Positions 8,696 to 20,302 of a stretch of DNA of 64,000 bases are shown here, one piece after another (the stretch's first letter is position 1; each line of letters starts with the position of its first letter). The notes below the pieces were generated by a model. That model was not told the origin of the DNA, ran no database searches, and saw nothing but the letters and a program-made list of their open reading frames with translations. The stretch covers positions 1,612,001 through 1,676,000 of the forward strand of contig NZ_CP083451.1 of assembly GCF_020080045.1 (NCBI RefSeq), written 5' to 3'. Position numbers and translations under genes: made by a program. This DNA is from Comamonas odontotermitis (GTDB lineage Bacteria; Pseudomonadota; Gammaproteobacteria; Burkholderiales; Burkholderiaceae_C).

Positions 8696-9706
8696 TTAGA
8701 GCGCAGTCACGGCAGCCCGCTCGCGCATCACCCGAAACTGGGGTGCGGCTACCGGTGCCGTCCATCGCAGGGGCAGGGCATGCGGGCGCCACAGCCCCTC
8801 CAACACCTTGAAGCGGAGCACCCGCAGGGCGCCAGGCCAGGGCGCACAGGCGGTAGCATCCCACAGCAGCTCTGTCTCGGCCGCCACATGCAGCAGGCCA
8901 CCGCTGTCATAGTCTACAAACAGCAGGCCCGCCAGCGGGTGTTGTGCGAGGTTGCCCAGGGTGTTGAAGAACTGGTTGCCGGGGTAGTCCGGCATGCTGA
9001 GTGTGATGCCCTGTTCGGTTTGCGCTACCTGCACAAAGCCGGGCTCGCCCCCGCGGTGCGAGATGTCTACGCCGTCGGAGCGCGCGAGGCCGGGCCGGGC
9101 GGCAGAGGCGCTGGCGATGAACAAGGTGTCGCTGCGTGCCAGCAGTGCCAGAGTGGCAGCGTCAAGCGCGGGGCCCAGAGGCTGTGGTGCGGAAGGGTGC
9201 GGTGGCAGTGCTTGCGATGGCGCAAGCGCAAGCGGCTCGCGGGCCTGGATGTACTTGGGGCAGTTGCCAAAGCTCTGCACCACGTCGATGGCGATCCCTT
9301 CGTTGTTGAACGCCGCAACCCGGCCATTCATCCGATTGCGTCTGCGTGTGTGCGGCTCCAGTCCCAGCACGCCCACCGGGCTGCCCGAGGCCAGACGGGC
9401 GAGCACCGGATCGGCAGCGCCTGGCTGGACGTTTATCTGCATGCGGCGCATGTCAGGGGTGTGCACAAAGCCGGGCGCACCGGCCACCATCGTGGCCCAG
9501 GGCTGGCCTGCAGCGTCGAGCGCAGCCAGCAGCAGCGTGGGCAATTTCTCGAACAGCTCGCGGTGCTGGTCGGGCATGTGGTCGCGCAGCAGCATGGGGC
9601 CAGCAGCCGCCATGCGCTCGCGCACACCCACACGGGCCTGCAAGGCCTGCTCGCCCGCGTGAAAGGCATCCGGGGCCATGTCCAGGGGCTGGGTGGCTGC
9701 AGTCAT
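8696..9706 (-). CDS. Pyridoxamine 5'-phosphate oxidase-related FMN-binding protein
   Basis: A 336-residue protein with two split-barrel FMN-binding halves: residues about 45-140 ('LLLAALDAAGQPWATMVAG') and about 185-290 ('DTLFIASASAARPG', 'GNQFFNTLGNLAQHPLAGLL'). This long double form is seen in proteins annotated as PPOX-related flavoproteins next to glutathione transferases. The middle linker is proline-rich. The start overlaps the stop of the upstream glutathione transferase by 4 bp, so the two are probably translationally coupled. The substrate is unknown; redox or detoxification is likely from the partner gene. Confidence 0.8.
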   Translation of the reverse strand: MTAATQPLDMAPDAFHAGEQALQARVGVRERMAAAGPMLLRDHMPDQHRELFEKLPTLLLAALDAAGQPWATMVAGAPGFVHTPDMRRMQINVQPGAADPVLARLASGSPVGVLGLEPHTRRRNRMNGRVAAFNNEGIAIDVVQSFGNCPKYIQAREPLALAPSQALPPHPSAPQPLGPALDAATLALLARSDTLFIASASAARPGLARSDGVDISHRGGEPGFVQVAQTEQGITLSMPDYPGNQFFNTLGNLAQHPLAGLLFVDYDSGGLLHVAAETELLWDATACAPWPGALRVLRFKVLEGLWRPHALPLRWTAPVAAPQFRVMRERAAVTAL

Positions 9707-10332
9707 GCGGCCTCCACAAGCTGGTCGGACAGCGGCACATAGCCGCGCAAGGCCTGCACGCGCGCCACCCAGGCGGTAATGCGCGGATAGGTGGTGAGCG
9801 GCAGCCCGCCGATCCCGGCCTGCGAGGTGTAACCCACCAGGGCCAGGTCTGCAAGGCTGGGCTCGGCGCCGCCCAGCAGCCAGTCGCGGCCCTGCAATTC
9901 GCCTTCCATGAAATCCAGCAGCCGCCGTCCGGTGGTCTGCGCTGCTTCGCTCACCGGCTTGCCGGTGATGGCCGCAAAGCGTGGCCCGGCAATGCCCGGG
10001 CCGAGCATGCCCGCTGCCAGACTGAACCAGCGCTGCAACCTGGCCTGGCCTACAGGGTCTTGCGGCATCCAGTGGCTGCCGGGGGCATAGCGCTGCGCCA
10101 GGTAAACCAGGATGGCATTGCTGTCGGACAGCACAAGCTCGGCATCCGCCAGCACGGGCACCTGTCCGAGTGGATTGAGTGCCAGAAAACCGGCGCTCCG
10201 GTTCTCGCGCTGGAGCAGATTCACATCCAGCGTTTCATAGGGCAGGTCCAGCATGGACAGCAGCAGCTCCACGCGGTGGCAATGGCCCGACAGGGCGAGG
10301 CGATAGAGTTTGAGGGGCTGTGTGGGTGCCAT
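9703..10332 (-). CDS. Glutathione S-transferase family protein
   Basis: A 209-residue cytosolic GST. The N-terminal thioredoxin-like domain (about 6-85) contains 'LYRLALSGHCHRVELLLS', the cis-proline loop 'GQVPVL' and the glutathione-binding 'SDSNAILVYLA'. A helical C-terminal domain (about 90-200) holds the N-capping-box region 'PSLADLALVGY'. It would conjugate or reduce electrophiles with glutathione. It is the first gene of a two-gene operon and is divergent from a LysR regulator across 106 bp, the usual layout for a regulator and its target. Substrate cannot be told. Confidence 0.9.
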   Translation of the reverse strand: MAPTQPLKLYRLALSGHCHRVELLLSMLDLPYETLDVNLLQRENRSAGFLALNPLGQVPVLADAELVLSDSNAILVYLAQRYAPGSHWMPQDPVGQARLQRWFSLAAGMLGPGIAGPRFAAITGKPVSEAAQTTGRRLLDFMEGELQGRDWLLGGAEPSLADLALVGYTSQAGIGGLPLTTYPRITAWVARVQALRGYVPLSDQLVEAA

Positions 10333-10438
10333 GGCGAAGCTTCTTTCCTAGGGGATGGACAAGGCCTTCACCTTAGCTATTGCATGAATTGGCGTAAATG
10401 GAGATATTGAGAACTTCAAAATTGCAAATAGCGAAATA

Positions 10439-11374
10439 ATGGATCACCTCGATACCCTGCGTTGCTTCGTGGCCGTTGCCGAGGCCGGGGGCTTTGCGCC
10501 TGCTGCGCGCAGCCTGGGGCGCTCGCCTGCGGCTATCACGCGGGCCATTGCCGCGCTGGAGGCCCGGCTGGGCGTATTGCTGCTGCAGCGCAGCACGCGG
10601 GTGGTACGGCTGACCGAGGCGGGTGAGCGCTTCCTGGGCGATTGCCGCCCGGTTCTGGCCGATCTGCACGAAGCCGAACAGGCAGCGCGCGGTGCGCAGG
10701 CCCAGGTGCAGGGGCAACTGTCCATCACCGCGCCGCAGATGTTTGGTATCTGCCATGTGGCACCCATCGTGCAGGATTTTCTGGCAGCGCATCCGCGTAT
10801 TCAGGCGCGCACGCTGTTCGTCAACTGGCTGGTGAATCTGCTTGATGAAGGCATGGATGTGGCCGTGCGCATTGCCCATCTGCCCGATTCGGGGCTCACG
10901 GCGTTACCCGTCGGGGCGCTGCGCAAGCTGGTGGTGGCGTCGCCCGCCTATCTGGCGCGATACGGGGAGCCACGCGATCCGGGTGAGCTGTCCAGCCACC
11001 GGGCCATCGGCATTTCGCGCGATGCGCGGGCCGTGGCGCCGTGGGCGTTCAAGGATGGCGTGAGCGCCCAGCCGCAGATCTGCTGGATCAGCAACAACAA
11101 CGAGGTGGACATTGCAGCGGCCGAGGCGGGGCTGGGCCTCACGCGCTGCCTGGCCTACCAGGCGGCGGCCGGTCTGCAGGCGGGCCGCCTGCGCATTGTG
11201 CTGGCTGCGCATGAGCCACCGCCGGTGCCGGTACACATCGTCTACCCCGCCGGGCGCCGCGCGCCGGCCAAGGTGCGGGCCTTCGTGGAGTTTGCGCGCG
11301 AGCGGCTGGCCCAGGTGCCCGTGTTGCAGGGCAGGGGGCTGGAGCCGGAATCGGAAGGCCGGAAAACGGACTGA
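10439..11374 (+). CDS. LysR-family transcriptional regulator, divergent from the GST operon
   Basis: A 311-residue LysR protein with an N-terminal winged helix ('MDHLDTLRCFVAVAEAGGFA', residues 1-60) and a periplasmic-binding-protein-like sensor domain (about 88-300). It belongs to the large CrgA/DsdC-like group by wording. The 106-bp divergent gap holds A/T-rich sequence with repeated TTCAAAATTGCAAATAGCGAA-like stretches that could bind it. The likely target is the GST/flavoprotein pair. No convincing ribosome site precedes the ATG at 10439. The C-terminal 15 residues are charged and poorly conserved. Confidence 0.88.
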   Translation: MDHLDTLRCFVAVAEAGGFAPAARSLGRSPAAITRAIAALEARLGVLLLQRSTRVVRLTEAGERFLGDCRPVLADLHEAEQAARGAQAQVQGQLSITAPQMFGICHVAPIVQDFLAAHPRIQARTLFVNWLVNLLDEGMDVAVRIAHLPDSGLTALPVGALRKLVVASPAYLARYGEPRDPGELSSHRAIGISRDARAVAPWAFKDGVSAQPQICWISNNNEVDIAAAEAGLGLTRCLAYQAAAGLQAGRLRIVLAAHEPPPVPVHIVYPAGRRAPAKVRAFVEFARERLAQVPVLQGRGLEPESEGRKTD

Positions 11375-11405
11375 TTTTGGTCGCCCGGGGTCATACCACC
11401 ATGGA

Positions 11406-12071
11406 TCAGCGCAGGCGCTCTGCCACTTCGTCCACGGTGAGCACATCGCCAAAGAAAAGCATCCAGTTGTTGAGCGAGTGCTCGTGCTCATACGGGGTGA
11501 CGGCGGCCAGCGCATCGTCGACCATGATGGTGGCGTAGTCGAGCATCATGGCATCGCGGGCGGTGGATTCGCAGCACACGTTGGTGACGGTGCCGCCGAT
11601 TAGCACGGTGCGGATGCCATGGGCCTTGAGCACCGCGTCCAGCTCAGAGGCCCCCGGTGCCAGTGCACTGTAGCAGCGCTTGACGACCGTGAGGTCGTTT
11701 TCCTGCACATCCAGCGTGTCCGGCATCTCGAAGCCTTCGTGGCTGGCACTCAGCTCCAGCAGGCGGCGGGCACTGCGCTCGGGGGTGAGCATGTGCCTGT
11801 GGTGGTGCGACCAGAACTGGTCGGCGCCATCTGCATTGGTCTTGATCCATACCACCTTGCCGCCGCGTGCGCGCATGGCGGCGGCCAGTTTGTTGACGTT
11901 GTCAAAAATACCGCGTGCCGGCGCGCATTCGCCCTGAAAGCCGGGCTGTGTGTAGTATTTCTGCAGATCGACCACGACAAAGGCGGTGGTGGCGGCATCG
12001 AGCGTGTCGTAGGGGTGGAGTACGCCCTGGCGTGCCTTTACGCGCTCCACGATCCATGGTTCAAATTGCAT
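11406..12071 (-). CDS. Isochorismatase-fold cysteine hydrolase
   Basis: A 221-residue cysteine hydrolase. The triad of the family is visible: Asp35 in 'FVVVDLQKYY', Lys131 in 'LTVVKRCYS' and Cys166 in 'GTVTNVCCESTARDA'. Relatives hydrolyse amides such as N-carbamoylsarcosine, ureidoacrylate, biuret or isochorismate. The start at 12071 begins the recognisable domain; open sequence upstream overlaps the permease gene and is not protein of this family. It is the last gene of the ABC operon, 23 bp after the permease, so the imported molecule probably carries an amide or ureido bond. The exact substrate is unknown. Confidence 0.88.
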   Translation of the reverse strand: MQFEPWIVERVKARQGVLHPYDTLDAATTAFVVVDLQKYYTQPGFQGECAPARGIFDNVNKLAAAMRARGGKVVWIKTNADGADQFWSHHHRHMLTPERSARRLLELSASHEGFEMPDTLDVQENDLTVVKRCYSALAPGASELDAVLKAHGIRTVLIGGTVTNVCCESTARDAMMLDYATIMVDDALAAVTPYEHEHSLNNWMLFFGDVLTVDEVAERLR

Positions 12072-12094
12072 AGGTCCTCGCGGTTTCTGTTTCT

Positions 12095-12937
12095 TTATGC
12101 GTAGCGGTGCTGCACGGCCTTTTCCAGGCGGGTGACGGCCAGGTACATGACGGCGGACAGCATGGCCAGCACCACGATGGCGGCCATCACGATGTTGAGC
12201 TTGAAGACCTGGCTGCCGTTGACGATGAGAAAGCCAAGGCCGGCGCTGGAGGACTGGAACTCGCCCACGATCACACCGATCAGCGACAGGCCGATGTTCA
12301 TCTTGATCGCCGCAATCACGGCAGGCACGCTGCCGGGGAAGACGACATAGCGCATCACCTGCATCTTGCTGGCGCCCAGGGTGGTGGCCAGTTTGATCTT
12401 GTTGGGGTCGATGGCCTGAAAGCCTTCGTACACCACCATGATGGTGATGAAGAGCGAGATGGCGACGGCCATGCCGTACACCGAATACTCGGAGCCCAGC
12501 CAGATGTAGAAGATGGGCACGAAGGCGATCTTGGGCATGGCATTGGCAATTACAAGGAAGGGGTCGAGCACCTTTTTCAGAAAGCCGCTCCACCACAGCA
12601 GGGCCGCGATCAGCACGCCCAGCACCATGCTGACGGCAAAGCCGATGATGGTGGCCTTGAAGGTGATCCAGGTGTGTCCTGTCAGATCGCCGGTCTTGAA
12701 CAGTTCGAGCAGTGTGGGAAGCACGGCCGAGGGGTAGCTGGTCAACATGGGGTTGATGACCTGGGTGCGCGCCAGAATCTCCCAGACAGCCAGAAAGACA
12801 GCCAGTACACCAATGCGGCTGGCCGTGATCAGCAGCTTGCGGCGCTGGATCTGTGCGAGCCATTGCACATATTCGGGGCTGCGGGCATCGGGTGGGCTGG
12901 TGGCCTGTGTGTTGGTGGTGTTCATCACGGTGCTCAT
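12095..12937 (-). CDS. ABC transporter permease (SsuC/TauC/ThiX type)
   Basis: A 280-residue inner-membrane permease with about six transmembrane helices and the binding-protein-dependent transport signature around 'EGFQAIDPNKIKLATTLGAS' (the EAA loop that docks on the ATPase). The family imports nitrate, sulfonates, taurine, pyrimidines and related small organics. It is third in the order binding protein - ATPase - permease - hydrolase, with a 2-bp gap to the ATPase. Length and topology are normal. Confidence 0.92.
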   Translation of the reverse strand: MSTVMNTTNTQATSPPDARSPEYVQWLAQIQRRKLLITASRIGVLAVFLAVWEILARTQVINPMLTSYPSAVLPTLLELFKTGDLTGHTWITFKATIIGFAVSMVLGVLIAALLWWSGFLKKVLDPFLVIANAMPKIAFVPIFYIWLGSEYSVYGMAVAISLFITIMVVYEGFQAIDPNKIKLATTLGASKMQVMRYVVFPGSVPAVIAAIKMNIGLSLIGVIVGEFQSSSAGLGFLIVNGSQVFKLNIVMAAIVVLAMLSAVMYLAVTRLEKAVQHRYA

Positions 12938-12939
12938 GT

Positions 12940-13728
<789 letters not shown>

Positions 13729-13738
13729 GGCACCGTCC

Positions 13739-14749
13739 TCACTTCTGCACCAGGCTCATGTCTACGAACCGGGCGTAATCGACTTTCTTCGAAGCCTCCA
13801 GCACGCCGCCCTGCACCAGCATGTCCTGCAGCTTGTCCATGGCTTCCTTTTCAACGAGAGGCGTCTTCTTCCAGAGGTTCAGCGTCTGGTAACGCTCGAT
13901 GGCGCTGGTCAGCTCGGGCTTGCTCACGCCGGTGAAGTACTCGCCCACCAGGTCGGCCAGTTCAGCTGCGGGTGCGGCGGCGGTAAATTTTTGCGCCTTG
14001 GCCACGGCCTGGGTCCAGGCCTGAACGGCGGCGCGGTTCTTCTTCAGGTAGGCATCGGTGGTGGTGAAGACCGTGTAGTCGACCATGCCGGCTTCCTTGC
14101 CGACCGAGCCAAGCGGGAAGGCCTTGCCTTCTTTCTCCAGCGTACTGGCCTCGGGCTCCAGGAAGGTCGCGTAGTCGTTCTGCCCAGCGAGCCAGGCGCC
14201 GGTGCGGGCAGCGGGGCCGATGTTGTTGACGAGCTTCACGTCCTTTTTCGGATCGAGCCCTTTCTTGCGCAGCGCGGCTTCCAGGAATATGTCGGGGTTG
14301 GAGCCGGGGCGGAAGGACATGATCTTGCTGCCCTTGAGCTTGTTCCAGTCAAAGGCCGGATCGGGCTTGCGGCCCATCAGCAGGAAGCCGTCGGTGGCCG
14401 TGAGCCCCGCAAACACGACGGGCTTGACCGGCGATTCGCTGTTGGCGACATAGATGGAGGCCTCGGGCCCGATCAGCACGATATCGGCGCTGCCCGAGAG
14501 CAGGGCCGCCATGCCCTTGTCCGTGCCCTGCGAGGTTTTCATTGTCAGCTCGATCCCCTCGTCCTTGAACATGCCTTTTTTCAGACCGGCATACATGGGT
14601 ACATATAGAACGGATCGCACCACTTCCTCATAGCGCACCTTGTGCACGGTTTGGGCCTGTGCCGCGCTCAGTGGGAGCAGGCTGCAGGCGGCCAGCGTGG
14701 CAGCAAGCAGGGTTTGGTGAAAGCGGCGGCGTGGGGATCTCAAGCTCAT
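13739..14749 (-). CDS. ABC transporter substrate-binding protein (NMT1/THI5-like)
   Basis: A 336-residue periplasmic binding protein. The N-terminus is a twin-arginine-like basic stretch 'RSPRRRF', a hydrophobic core and an A-Q-A cleavage region near residue 32. The mature part has the NMT1/SsuA/TauA fold, with 'VPMYAGLKKGMFKDEGIEL' near its start. I chose the ATG at 14749 because it has an AAGGAG ribosome site; an open frame continuing 98 codons upstream runs into the control region and the repeat element and is not credible. It leads the operon and defines its substrate, which I cannot name; pyrimidine- or hydantoin-like compounds fit the hydrolase. Confidence 0.9.
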   Translation of the reverse strand: MSLRSPRRRFHQTLLAATLAACSLLPLSAAQAQTVHKVRYEEVVRSVLYVPMYAGLKKGMFKDEGIELTMKTSQGTDKGMAALLSGSADIVLIGPEASIYVANSESPVKPVVFAGLTATDGFLLMGRKPDPAFDWNKLKGSKIMSFRPGSNPDIFLEAALRKKGLDPKKDVKLVNNIGPAARTGAWLAGQNDYATFLEPEASTLEKEGKAFPLGSVGKEAGMVDYTVFTTTDAYLKKNRAAVQAWTQAVAKAQKFTAAAPAAELADLVGEYFTGVSKPELTSAIERYQTLNLWKKTPLVEKEAMDKLQDMLVQGGVLEASKKVDYARFVDMSLVQK

Positions 14750-14759
14750 GTCACACTCC

Positions 14760-14818
14760 TTGTATACAAATATCGTGATGCGGAAGGGATAACTGGCCAG
14801 TACTACGCAAATATCGTG
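14760..14818 (-). promoter_or_regulatory. Operator-like sites upstream of the ABC/hydrolase operon
   Basis: A perfect 10-bp palindrome TTGTATACAA (14760-14769), of the kind bound by GntR-family regulators, overlaps the ribosome-site region of the binding-protein gene. An 11-bp motif CAAATATCGTG occurs twice in direct orientation (14767-14777 and 14808-14818), 41 bp apart, about four helical turns. The region up to 14880 is A/T-rich and likely holds the promoter. No regulator gene is adjacent. Confidence 0.5.
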
Positions 14819-14954
14819 CCTGAATCGCTGATATGTAAATATATGTTTTGTTATTAATGTATTCAGTATCCAATTTATTGGTGCAAAGAGAATCGGTGTT
14901 AACCAGCAAGTGGCCATGCACCAAACGGGGCAGAAAGTGCGGCAATGCACCCTA

Positions 14955-15263
14955 AGAACGTGTTTACGATCTCTACGCAGCCGCGTTGGAGTGCAATCGG
15001 GATGAGTTCGAAGTGCTGGGCCGCAGCTTGCACCGGGGTGCAAACAAGGGCCAGCGCGCAGAAATCGCCCGATTTCACTCCAACCTGGAGGGACCGTGGG
15101 TTTGGGGACGCCCGGTCAGGGGCGGTCTGCGTTGTTGCAGCGCTTGCCAATAACTGGCTATTGGCTGCGCACTGCTCCGCTAGGCGCGCCCCTCGCATCC
15201 CATCCCTAGCCGGGCGCCCCGCAAAGCCACTGTCGCGGCGCGAGGAGATCGTAAACACGTTCT
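14955..15263. mobile_element. 309-bp non-coding element with 19-bp perfect terminal inverted repeats
   Basis: The ends are AGAACGTGTTTACGATCTC (14955-14973) and its exact complement (15245-15263). With CCT[A/T] just outside, the match extends to 23 bp with one mismatch. The interior has no credible gene but has several dyads, including GCCAATA/TATTGGC around 15146-15165. A truncated copy (45 bp, one difference) lies at 55191-55235. This looks like a miniature inverted-repeat element that would need a transposase supplied elsewhere. It fills the middle of a 645-bp gap between the ABC operon and the next gene; the rest is control region and unremarkable sequence. Confidence 0.75.
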
Positions 15264-15394
15264 AAGGTGGCGCGATGGTGGGCACGGCCATGTCCACGCG
15301 CATCCGGTAGGGGGGTGCGTCGGCACATATGCAGAATGTGTCTGTGCTAGGGCGTTGCGGAACTGCGGGCGATGCCACAATCACCGGCGTGAAG

Positions 15395-15988
15395 ATGGAA
15401 TCTCTCGTGTCAGGTTGCCGCCGGGCGCTTTTCTGGTCGCGCCCCTTGTGCGCGGCGGAATGGGCTTTGCTCGCGCAATATTTTGGCGAGCCCGCCGATC
15501 CCCGCTGGCGCCGCATGCGTGTGCATTTGCGGAGGCTGGGCGATACGCGGCGCGCCTTGTCCTTCAATGGCGGCTTTCTGTCGTTTCCTCGGTATTGTTT
15601 TGAAGGTGGCAATCCACACGAGGCCTTGCGGCTGGACCAGCCAATGATCACCGGCTGGCTGATGCACGAGGCCTTTCACCACTGGCAGCGGCTGCAGGGC
15701 AGGGCGGTGACGCGCGATGCGTTGCGGCTGCAATGGCGCTTTTGGCGCCATGGAAGCAACCCTTACCACTACACCCTGTGCGAATCACCCGGTAGTTTGC
15801 TGGTGCAGTTTCAGCAAGCACAGGTAGAGCAGCAGGCGCAGATGTGGCAGGACGCGGTGATGGCAGACCGGGCATACCGCGAGGCGGGCGACAGCCATCC
15901 ACAATTTGCTGCACTGCAATGTGCGGCGCAGCAATGGCAGGCCGTGCTGCACTGGGTGCGCGCGCAGGCAGGGGCTATTGGGCTCTAG
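15395..15988 (+). CDS. HExxH metal-binding protein resembling 'Vgr-related' proteins
   Basis: A 197-residue protein (start at the ATG 15395; 15329 is also possible). Its centre contains H-E-A-F-H (residues 91-95) followed by 'HWQRLQG', a zinc-protease-like HExxH motif, and downstream 'VEQQAQMWQD' (Glu145) that could give the third ligand. The order AEWALLAQYFG - basic strand - FNGGFLSFP - HExxHxWQ - EQQA matches short proteins annotated 'Vgr-related', found near type VI spike genes or alone. No secretion genes are near. There is no signal peptide. The function is unknown; peptidase-fold binding or lysis activity is speculation. It follows the inverted-repeat element and precedes an acyl-CoA ligase. 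Confidence 0.55.
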   Translation: MESLVSGCRRALFWSRPLCAAEWALLAQYFGEPADPRWRRMRVHLRRLGDTRRALSFNGGFLSFPRYCFEGGNPHEALRLDQPMITGWLMHEAFHHWQRLQGRAVTRDALRLQWRFWRHGSNPYHYTLCESPGSLLVQFQQAQVEQQAQMWQDAVMADRAYREAGDSHPQFAALQCAAQQWQAVLHWVRAQAGAIGL

Positions 15989-16085
15989 CCCGCTAAAGGC
16001 GGCACTCAGTCGTCCCGCACGTGACCCCTGCCGGGCAGGGCGGTTGGCGATACTGGCGCAGATATTGATTGCACCGGATCGCGCC

Positions 16086-17834
16086 ATGACTGTTTCCTTC
16101 GCTGCCCTGTCCCCTGCGCATGCTTCGCCGCCGCCCGCGCCTACGCGCTACTGGCCGGGGCGCGTGCCCACGCGGCTGACGGTGCCGCAGACTTCGGTAT
16201 GGGACAACCTGGCGGTCAACGCGCGGCGCTACCCCGATCATGCGGCCCTGGTGTTCTTCGAGCAGGTCATTACCTACCGGCAGATGGAGCAGATCACCGA
16301 GCGGCTGGCGGCGCACCTGCATACACAGGGCGTGCAGCGGGGCGACCGCGTGATCCTGCTGATGCAGAACTGCCCGCAACTGGTGCTGGCGCACTATGCC
16401 ATTCTGCGTGCCAATGCGGTGGTGGTGCCCGTCAACCCCATGAACACGGCCGATGAGCTGGCGCACTACATCACCGATGCGGATGCGCGTGTGGCCATCA
16501 CCACCACCGATCTGGCTGGCGCACTGGCACAGGCCAATCACCAAGTAAGCCAGATGCCCGGCGCGGAGCCGCTGCGCCACCTGCTCATCACCCGCTTTGC
16601 GGATGCCATGCCGCCCCAGGTGCAGCAGCAGGCCGATTTTCCGCAGGCCTGGGCGGCCTGGCTGCTGGGCGAGCATGCATTGCCGGATGCCAGCTTGCTG
16701 CCCGGAGCCTCGGTGGCATCGTGGCAGCAGGCGCTGCAGTGCACCAATGCCCCGCCGCTCCTCAGCGTGGGCGCCGCCGACATGGCGATCCTGCCCTATA
16801 CCAGCGGCACCACGGGCAAGCCCAAGGGGTGCATCCATGCGCACAGCCACATCCAGCACGCGGTGCAGGCGGGCCTGCTGTGGGGACGCCAAAGCACTGA
16901 AAGCGTCAATCTGGTGGTGGCGCCCATGTTCCACATCACCGGCATGGTCTCGATCATGCATGTGCTGATTGGCGCGGGGGCAACCCTGGTCATCATGCCG
17001 CGCTGGGACCGCAATCTGGCGGCGTGCCTGATGCTGCGCTGGCGTGTGACGCACTGGGCCAATATTCCGACCATGGTGGTGGATCTGCTGGCCAGCCCCC
17101 AGTTGGCGCAGGTGGATATGCGCAGCCTTGTCTACATCGGCGGCGGAGGCGCTGCCATGCCGCAGCCCGTGGCCCAGCGCATCAAGGATCTGTGGGGGCT
17201 CGATTACATCGAAGGCTATGGCATGACCGAGACCTGCGGAGCCTCGCACGCCAATCCATATGAGCATCCCAAGCAGCAATGCCTGGGTGTGCCGCACATC
17301 GGCATGCAGTCCAAGGTGATCGACCCTGACAGCCTGCAGGAGCTGCCCCCCGGCGAGGTGGGCGAGATTGTGGTGCGTGGCCCGCAGGTGCTGCAAGGCT
17401 ACTGGAAGCAGCCCGGCGCGACGGAGACCAGCTTTGTGCAGGTGGGCGGTGAGCGCTTTTTTCGCACCGGAGACCTGGGGTACCGCGATGAGGACGGCTA
17501 CTTCTTCCTGACCGACCGCTTGAAGCGCATGATCAACGCCAGCGGCTATAAGGTATGGCCTGCCGAGGTGGAGAGCCTGATGTACCGCCACCCCGCCATT
17601 CTGGAGGCCTGTGTGATCTCTGCCAGAGACCCCTACCGGGGCGAGACGGTGAAGGCCGTGGTGGTGCTGCGCCCTTCTCACCAGGGGCAGGTGAGCGAGC
17701 AGGACATCATCGCCTGGTGCCACGAGCATATGGCGGTGTACAAGGCGCCGCGCATCGTGCAACTGGTTGATCACCTGCCCAAGAGTGGCAGCGGCAAGGT
17801 GATGTGGCGTTTGCTGCAGGAAAAGGAGCTATAG
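16086..17834 (+). CDS. AMP-forming acyl-CoA synthetase (long-chain fatty acid-CoA ligase type)
   Basis: A 582-residue adenylate-forming enzyme that activates a carboxylic acid with ATP and transfers it to CoA. Motifs include the P-loop 'YTSGTTGKPKG', 'GYGMTETCG', the hinge 'RTGDLGYRDEDGYFFLTDR' and the C-terminal catalytic lysine in 'PKSGSGKVMW'. The start at ATG 16086 fits the family. An extra 40-50 residues between about 150 and 205 are low in conservation. The acid cannot be predicted safely; medium/long-chain or aromatic acids are likely. No pathway partners are adjacent. Confidence 0.9.
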   Translation: MTVSFAALSPAHASPPPAPTRYWPGRVPTRLTVPQTSVWDNLAVNARRYPDHAALVFFEQVITYRQMEQITERLAAHLHTQGVQRGDRVILLMQNCPQLVLAHYAILRANAVVVPVNPMNTADELAHYITDADARVAITTTDLAGALAQANHQVSQMPGAEPLRHLLITRFADAMPPQVQQQADFPQAWAAWLLGEHALPDASLLPGASVASWQQALQCTNAPPLLSVGAADMAILPYTSGTTGKPKGCIHAHSHIQHAVQAGLLWGRQSTESVNLVVAPMFHITGMVSIMHVLIGAGATLVIMPRWDRNLAACLMLRWRVTHWANIPTMVVDLLASPQLAQVDMRSLVYIGGGGAAMPQPVAQRIKDLWGLDYIEGYGMTETCGASHANPYEHPKQQCLGVPHIGMQSKVIDPDSLQELPPGEVGEIVVRGPQVLQGYWKQPGATETSFVQVGGERFFRTGDLGYRDEDGYFFLTDRLKRMINASGYKVWPAEVESLMYRHPAILEACVISARDPYRGETVKAVVVLRPSHQGQVSEQDIIAWCHEHMAVYKAPRIVQLVDHLPKSGSGKVMWRLLQEKEL

Positions 17835-17887
17835 GTGTAGGCAGGGCGCGCGCTCGCACCTGTTTTTGCCTGGGAGGTATTGCGGGC

Positions 17888-18202
17888 TTAGACGCTGCCT
17901 GCTTTCTCAATTACCAGAATTCGCGCCGCGCCCTGCGGATGCGCCACATGCTCGCAGCCGATGCCGGCATGGAAGATGTCGCCACCGTGCAAGGTGGTGC
18001 GTTTTTCAACACCAGCCTCGCGGTAGTGCATGACAACCGTGCCGTCCATGACCGCGAAGACTTCCTCGCCATCGTTGACGTGCCAGATGTAGGGCTGGTC
18101 CGTCCAGTGCAGGCGTACGCTGGTGCCGCCCAGGTGGGCGATGTCCAGCGCTCCCCAGGCGCGCTCGGCGGTGAATTCCTTGCTGCGAATCGTGCGTTGC
18201 AT
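17888..18202 (-). CDS. Small cupin-domain protein
   Basis: A 104-residue single-domain cupin. The two metal-box regions are degenerate: 'WHVNDGEEVFAVMDG' with His and Glu, and 'GDIFHAGIGCEHVA' with His. Single-domain cupins of this type are sugar- or amino-acid-linked isomerase-like proteins or metal-dependent oxygenase relatives; no function can be assigned. It is separated from yheS by 48 bp on the same strand and may be read through from it. Confidence 0.78.
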   Translation of the reverse strand: MQRTIRSKEFTAERAWGALDIAHLGGTSVRLHWTDQPYIWHVNDGEEVFAVMDGTVVMHYREAGVEKRTTLHGGDIFHAGIGCEHVAHPQGAARILVIEKAGSV

Positions 18203-18250
18203 GCGGTGATCCTGGGGGCGGGTTGGCGCTTTGGGCGGTAGCGCTGGAAA

Positions 18251-20302
<2,052 letters not shown>

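Noticed and set aside
14750..15043. A 98-codon N-terminal extension of the ABC binding protein
   Set aside because: It would place non-family residues before the signal peptide, runs into the inverted-repeat element, and ignores a strong AAGGAG site at 14749.
14899..15258. Open frames inside the 309-bp element
   Set aside because: Short, different in each strand, and explained by the repeat itself; no transposase motif.
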